Source: Paraflavitalea soli (GTDB lineage Bacteria; Bacteroidota; Bacteroidia; Chitinophagales; Chitinophagaceae). From it: DNA of 64,000 bases. Below the pieces are notes generated by a model. It had not been told where the DNA came from, ran no database searches, and saw nothing but the letters and a program-made list of their open reading frames with translations. The stretch spans positions 500,546-564,545 of the forward strand of contig NZ_CP032157.1 of NCBI RefSeq assembly GCF_003555545.1, written 5' to 3'. Numbering within the stretch: position 1 is the first letter of the stretch; every line of letters starts with the position of its first letter. Positions 60,511 to 64,000 of the stretch are shown in pieces. Made by a program: the position numbers and the translations under genes.

Positions 60511-61248
60511 AATAAAAAAGCTCCAGAACGAGTCTTAGAGCTACTACTTTTACGACTAAGGTTGGAAATTCTTTTTTGGTTTTTAGGGGATTACCCCTTG
60601 TTTGGTCTTTCACAGTGAACATTGAATCGGTTCTTCTCAGATACCGGATTCTTTTTTTGATGGTTAATAAAAAAATACAGAATCAATCAGCGCTCATTCT
60701 CTCCACTTACATCCATAAACAGAGGGTTTAAACGAACGCGTTTCAATTAACACCACTGATTAATCAACGTTTTGGGTGTGATTTCTATTCCCAATTGGAA
60801 GCAGGATAGAAATGACCTTAACGGATCATCAATGATCGCCATGGCAGTTACGATGGATGAATCCCGACCAGATGCGACTACTGCTAATTTGTGTTTGTTT
60901 CATAATTCTTAATTTTTAAGTTAACAAATCATGATTCCAAAGAACTTCTTCCTGCGTCATTCGAGTAACGATAAAAGCGGTCGACAGCCCTTTTATCTAC
61001 TTAAAGATACGGTTTTACTTATTTGTTTTTGATTGCTAGTCAATAAGGTTAGCTGGTTTTCAAGATATATGATGTAAGTCAAACGCCTTAGGGTGATTTA
61101 ACGGTATTGTTAAGTTCGGAAAAGTGCTTCATAATTTGCGGATTATCATGCAGATATGTGAGTGTTTAATATTTGATTGGCAGCTATTGTGCAGGCTAAC
61201 GTGAATAAATCATCGGACGAGGATAGGCTAACGCAGGTATTTACCGCT
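60511..61248. other. AT-rich gene-poor stretch
   Basis: 738 bases between the PD-(D/E)XK gene and the GlxA-type regulator. It has many A/T runs and no RNA gene or repeat array that I can recognise. Only one short ORF (60931-61032) stands out and is listed separately. The longer open frame that enters from the regulator (61177-61590, rightward) is a shadow of that gene. Confidence 0.5.
60931..61032 (+). CDS. Possible 33-residue small protein
   Basis: ATG-initiated and preceded by a leader typical of Bacteroidota (AATTCTTAATTTTTAAGT...). It reads MIPKNFFLRHSSNDKSGRQ, then PFYLLKDTVLLICF and TGA. The hydrophobic end could sit in a membrane; the protein-like composition is the only other support. 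It could equally be the intact start of a decayed gene or chance. Confidence 0.25.
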   Translation: MIPKNFFLRHSSNDKSGRQPFYLLKDTVLLICF

Positions 61249-62238
61249 TTAGACTACCGCCTCTTTGTTGTATTTGTTTTTATACTCCAGCGGCGATATA
61301 CCGGTGATCTTTCTGAATACTTCCCGGAAGGCTTTCACATCGGAATAGCCTACTTCATACATTACTTCATTGATGGTTTTCCGGGTGGTTTCCAGTGTTC
61401 TCTTGGCGCTTTCGATCTTCACCCGTTGGGCATATTCTGTAGGCGTATTGCCAGTTGCCTTGATAAACCTTCTGTCGAAATTGCGCCTGCCAACAGCAAA
61501 CTTAGAAGACAGGTCTTCAATGGTGATCTTTTCATCGAGCCTGCTTTCAATGTACTCCTGTGCTTTCATTACTATTTCATCGCCGTGTGACTTCTGTGCG
61601 CTAAAAATGATGAAGGGCGACTGGCTTTGTCTGTCTATCTCCACCTGGAATAATTTGGAGCAATAAATGGCTGTTGGCCGGTCATAGTATTTCTCAATCA
61701 AATAGATCACCAGGTTCAGGAAAGAATACCCACCACCGTTTGTGTAGATCCCATTTTCATCGGTGATCAATTTTTCAGGCTGCAGGTTCACCTGGGGGAA
61801 GAGGGACCTGAAGTTATCCGCATAACACCAGTGTGTAGAGCATTTCTTCCCATTCAGCAGGCCTGCTGCCGCCAGCATATAGGCCCCGCTGCACATGCTG
61901 GCGATCTCGGCACCGTTCCTGTATTGCTTACTCACCCAATCGCTCAGCAATTGGGTGCCCTTCATGGCTTTTTGATAATCCCGGATCAGGGAAGGAATAA
62001 TGATGAGATCGGTTTTGGGGGTATCATCAATATGGGTATGTGGGGAGACTGTTACCAGTCCCTTATGGAAATCCGCTTTTTTTGAAACACCTACCAGTTC
62101 GGTCTTAATGAATTCCTGCCTGCCGTTTTCTTTCCAATATTCATTGGCCAGGTCAAACATTTCGTAGGCGCCCACTATACAAGCAACACTGCTCAGGGTA
62201 GTTTGGTTATCGGGAACTATAATACTGACATGCTTCAT
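61249..62238 (-). CDS. GlxA-type transcriptional regulator (DJ-1/PfpI domain plus AraC HTH)
   Basis: 329 residues. The N-terminal half is a class I glutamine-amidotransferase/DJ-1-like fold with DLIIIPSL and EIASMCSGAYMLAAAGLLNG (C116 at the nucleophile-elbow position), then STHWCYADNFRSLFP. The C-terminal ~105 residues form the AraC double helix-turn-helix: IEDLSSKFAVGRRNFDRRFIKATGNTPTEY and TINEVMYEVGYSDVKAFREVFRKITGISPLEY. The DJ-1 part usually senses a small molecule and is not catalytic in this family. It is divergent from the SnoaL-like gene across 318 bases, an arrangement that suggests it regulates that gene. Confidence 0.92.
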   Translation of the reverse strand: MKHVSIIVPDNQTTLSSVACIVGAYEMFDLANEYWKENGRQEFIKTELVGVSKKADFHKGLVTVSPHTHIDDTPKTDLIIIPSLIRDYQKAMKGTQLLSDWVSKQYRNGAEIASMCSGAYMLAAAGLLNGKKCSTHWCYADNFRSLFPQVNLQPEKLITDENGIYTNGGGYSFLNLVIYLIEKYYDRPTAIYCSKLFQVEIDRQSQSPFIIFSAQKSHGDEIVMKAQEYIESRLDEKITIEDLSSKFAVGRRNFDRRFIKATGNTPTEYAQRVKIESAKRTLETTRKTINEVMYEVGYSDVKAFREVFRKITGISPLEYKNKYNKEAVV

Positions 62239-62556
62239 ATGTATGGTTTATCGTGTATTCAAAGATTGAAATTCAAAAATGTCCAAATCGACCCCTCATA
62301 AATTCCATTTCGCCACCTGCTGAAGTAATATTTAGACAATAGTTTTGTGTGAGATAATACATAAATGTAAAAAAAATAAACTCAACATCATGGCAAACAT
62401 CAGGCATAACGTTGTTATTTAAGTTTGGCGAGATCCGGAATGATAGGAAGGTAACAGCGCTTGTTCCTGGTTTATGAAAAGCCTTAAATCTTATTGTGAA
62501 ACAGGTAAAGGAGAACCATCCTAAGCGATATACATTAAACAATTAAAACAAAAACA
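62239..62556. promoter_or_regulatory. Divergent regulator/SnoaL intergenic region
   Basis: 318 bases without a gene. One exact TAnnTTTG box (TAAGTTTG, 62420-62427) points rightward and could start a ~125-base leader for the SnoaL-like gene. No clear inverted repeat is seen, as is common for AraC-type sites, which are direct half-sites. Confidence 0.4.
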
Positions 62557-62937
62557 ATGACAACAACACAAAAAAAGGTGCTTACAACTCAGGAAGTTGC
62601 AACACGCTTCAACGAACTTGCACAACAAGAAAAGTGGTTTGAGATACAGGAAGAGTTTTTTGCGGATAATGTAAAAAGTATTGATCCGCCCCAATCACCT
62701 TATTTTGGATATGCAGAAGGCAAAGCGGATGTTCGCAAAAAAGGAGAAGATTTTGTAGCCCGGATTGAGGCCGCTCACAGAATGTATACGAGCGAACCCA
62801 TTGTTACCGGCAATCACTTTGCCGTGGCGAGAGAGAAGGATCTTACTGTACAAGGCTATGGAAGAATACAAATTAATGAGATTATGTTGTATGAAGTAAA
62901 AGACGGTCAGATCGTGTCGGAACAATTCTTTTATTAA
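62557..62937 (+). CDS. SnoaL-like/NTF2-fold protein
   Basis: 126 residues without a signal peptide. Pattern of the SnoaL-like NTF2 fold: N-terminal helix VATRFNELAQQEKWFEIQEE, then FFADNVKSIDPPQSPYFGYAEGKADV (cone entrance), an Arg/Glu helix, and C-terminal strands RIQINEIMLYEVKDGQIVSEQFFY, the typical ending 'x-E-x-x-x-Y-x-x-x-D-G-x-I-x-x-x-Q-F-x-Y'. Family members include cyclases, isomerases and binding proteins; activity here is unknown. It is transcribed away from the GlxA-type regulator, which probably controls it. The MFS gene follows after 148 bases but has its own promoter-like box. Confidence 0.85.
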   Translation: MTTTQKKVLTTQEVATRFNELAQQEKWFEIQEEFFADNVKSIDPPQSPYFGYAEGKADVRKKGEDFVARIEAAHRMYTSEPIVTGNHFAVAREKDLTVQGYGRIQINEIMLYEVKDGQIVSEQFFY

Positions 62938-63073
62938 GCAATCTTCTTTCGGCTGGTTACAACTTTGGCTGCAGCCATTGTGATCTCATCACCGGCCAGG
63001 CTGGCAGTGATCCTGTCGCGATCGACCCTATAGAATGTCTTACCAACACCCGTTGTGGTGCATTTACACCTAT

Positions 63074-63081
63074 TAGATTTG
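63074..63081 (+). promoter_or_regulatory. TAnnTTTG minus-7 element of the MFS gene
   Basis: TAGATTTG ends four bases before the ATG at 63086, with a TTG 18 bases upstream at 63053-63055. The geometry equals that at rlmH and predicts a leaderless or nearly leaderless mRNA. Initiation at the next ATG (63092) is an alternative. Confidence 0.5.
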
Positions 63082-63085
63082 TTGT

Positions 63086-64000
63086 ATGAAAATGAGATCG
63101 GCGGAATTTATTGCGCTGTCGGCCAGTACCATGATGCTTACAGCGCTGGGCATTGACATCATGCTTCCGGTATTGGGAGTGGTGCGGATGCATTTTGGGC
63201 TCAGGCCTGAGTCTACGTCCACTGCCCAGATCATTGGGTTCTTTTTCATGGGCCAGGTGGCCCAGCTTGTCTTCGGGGTACTGTCCGACCGTTTTGGACG
63301 GTTGCCGATCCTGCGGATAGGGTTTCCGCTTTATATTACCGGCGGGCTGGCAGCTACTTTTGCACCGACGCTGGGGCTTATGTTTGCGGCCCGGTTTGTG
63401 GCTGGCATGGGGGCCTCGGCAGTGTTCATGACCACCATTGCAGGTGTTCGTGACCGCTTTGTTGGTGACCAGATGGCCCGTACCATGTCATTGATCTTTA
63501 CGATCTTTCTTTTTACACCGATCGTGGCGCCTTTTCTGGGATTGGCTATTTTGTCGGTCTCCTCCTGGCAGGTGGTATTCCTTACGCCTCCACTGTTTGC
63601 GGTGATCATCTTTATCTGGTCGCTCAGACTGGAGGAGTCGCTTCCCCGCGAACAACGCAGTGTGCTTAACTGGAGTATTATTGGTCAATCGATCCGGAAA
63701 GTGATCGGTAACCAGGTATTTCTCCGGTATACGGGCATCACAACACTCCTTTTTACGGCATTGAGTTCATACGTTTCCAGTTCAGAACATATTGTGGGAG
63801 AGATCTATGGCAAACCGCAATTATTCGCCTGGATCTTTGCAGGTATCGGCGTGGTGATGTGCGTTTGCACTTTTATGAATGCCCATTTTTCTTCCAGGTT
63901 TGGAGCAAGGCGAACCATCCGATGGTTGTTGTTTATTTACACGCTGGTAGGGGGCTTGCTATTATTGTATACGTTTAGCTTTAATGATCCGCCGGGCATG
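63086..64000 (+). CDS. Bcr/CflA-type MFS drug efflux transporter (5' part; runs off right edge)
   Basis: 305 residues are visible from ATG 63086 and the frame is open at the window end; the family is ~400 long. It reads MKMRSAEFIALSASTMMLTA, with the Bcr/CflA TM1 feature GIDIMLPVL. GFFFMGQVAQLVFGVLSDRFGRLPILRIG follows, where the last part is the MFS loop 2-3 signature (G-x-x-x-D-R-x-G-R). ARFVAGMGASA in TM4 and the F-T-P-x-x-A-P-x-L-G block of TM5 also fit. About eight TM helices are present. These are proton-driven exporters of drugs and small metabolites. It follows the SnoaL-like gene on the same strand. Confidence 0.9.
   Translation, partial: MKMRSAEFIALSASTMMLTALGIDIMLPVLGVVRMHFGLRPESTSTAQIIGFFFMGQVAQLVFGVLSDRFGRLPILRIGFPLYITGGLAATFAPTLGLMFAARFVAGMGASAVFMTTIAGVRDRFVGDQMARTMSLIFTIFLFTPIVAPFLGLAILSVSSWQVVFLTPPLFAVIIFIWSLRLEESLPREQRSVLNWSIIGQSIRKVIGNQVFLRYTGITTLLFTALSSYVSSSEHIVGEIYGKPQLFAWIFAGIGVVMCVCTFMNAHFSSRFGARRTIRWLLFIYTLVGGLLLLYTFSFNDPPGM

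Noticed and set aside
61177-61590. 137-codon rightward ORF
   Set aside because: Mostly antisense to the AraC domain of the GlxA-type regulator.
62934-63062. Leftward coding scrap (GVGKTFYRVDRDRITASLAG...) between the SnoaL and MFS genes
   Set aside because: No start codon, overlaps the SnoaL stop, and the opposite strand is equally open. It cannot be told from chance.

Overview
The window looks like the chromosome of a Bacteroidota bacterium, most likely close to Chitinophaga/Niastella (Chitinophagaceae). Evidence: a SusC/SusD pair with an ECF sigma/FecR system, type IX secretion (T9SS) C-terminal sorting domains, a one-protein beta-propeller histidine kinase, a GxGYxYP protein, and several TAnnTTTG minus-7 promoter elements. 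No species is assigned.

Layout. 1-3.3 kb: partial rlmH, an AI-2E family permease, a tiny membrane lipoprotein and a secreted PA14-repeat T9SS protein. 3.5-9.9 kb: a small unknown protein, then a complete tripartite RND efflux operon (adaptor, pump, outer-membrane channel). 9.9-13.6 kb: PHP phosphoesterase, Cys-rich copper-binding four-helix protein and an FBH1-like SF1 helicase. 13.6-14.4 kb: non-coding DNA with a 21-bp-periodic repeat and three interleaved inverted repeats, then tRNA-Arg(ACG) with its own promoter and terminator. 14.4-19.7 kb: a visibly AT-richer segment directly behind the tRNA, carrying a Mrr-nuclease/STAND NTPase (candidate anti-phage gene), an AAA_14/DUF4143 ATPase and coding scraps. 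No integrase is visible. 19.7-22.7 kb: orphan propeller histidine kinase.

22.8-45.0 kb: one long leftward polysaccharide-utilization locus. In transcription order it runs SusC, SusD, DUF5017 lipoprotein, CE7-like acetyl esterase, GH29 alpha-L-fucosidase, SGNH esterase, FAD oxidoreductase, ECF sigma, FecR, GH127 beta-L-arabinofuranosidase, a beta-helix/TIM-barrel fusion and a Gfo/Idh/MocA oxidoreductase. The enzymes suggest a fucosylated, arabinosylated, acetylated plant glycan, probably pectic, with an additional oxidative (keto-sugar) branch. Three copies of TTCACCC-N15-CTGTC stand directly before SusC, GH29 and FecR. They divide the locus into three units and are good candidates for the promoters recognised by the locus's own ECF sigma factor.

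45.2-57.4 kb: a signal-less beta-helix protein, an unknown secreted protein, a GxGYxYP protein, a methyltransferase, a 1797-residue GH128-type glucanase with two CBM3-like modules and a T9SS tail, and a lipoprotein. 57.6-64 kb: an AlkZ/YcaQ-type DNA glycosylase, an unknown protein with a C-terminal PD-(D/E)XK nuclease, a GlxA-type AraC regulator divergent from a SnoaL-like protein, and a partial Bcr/CflA MFS transporter that runs off the right edge.
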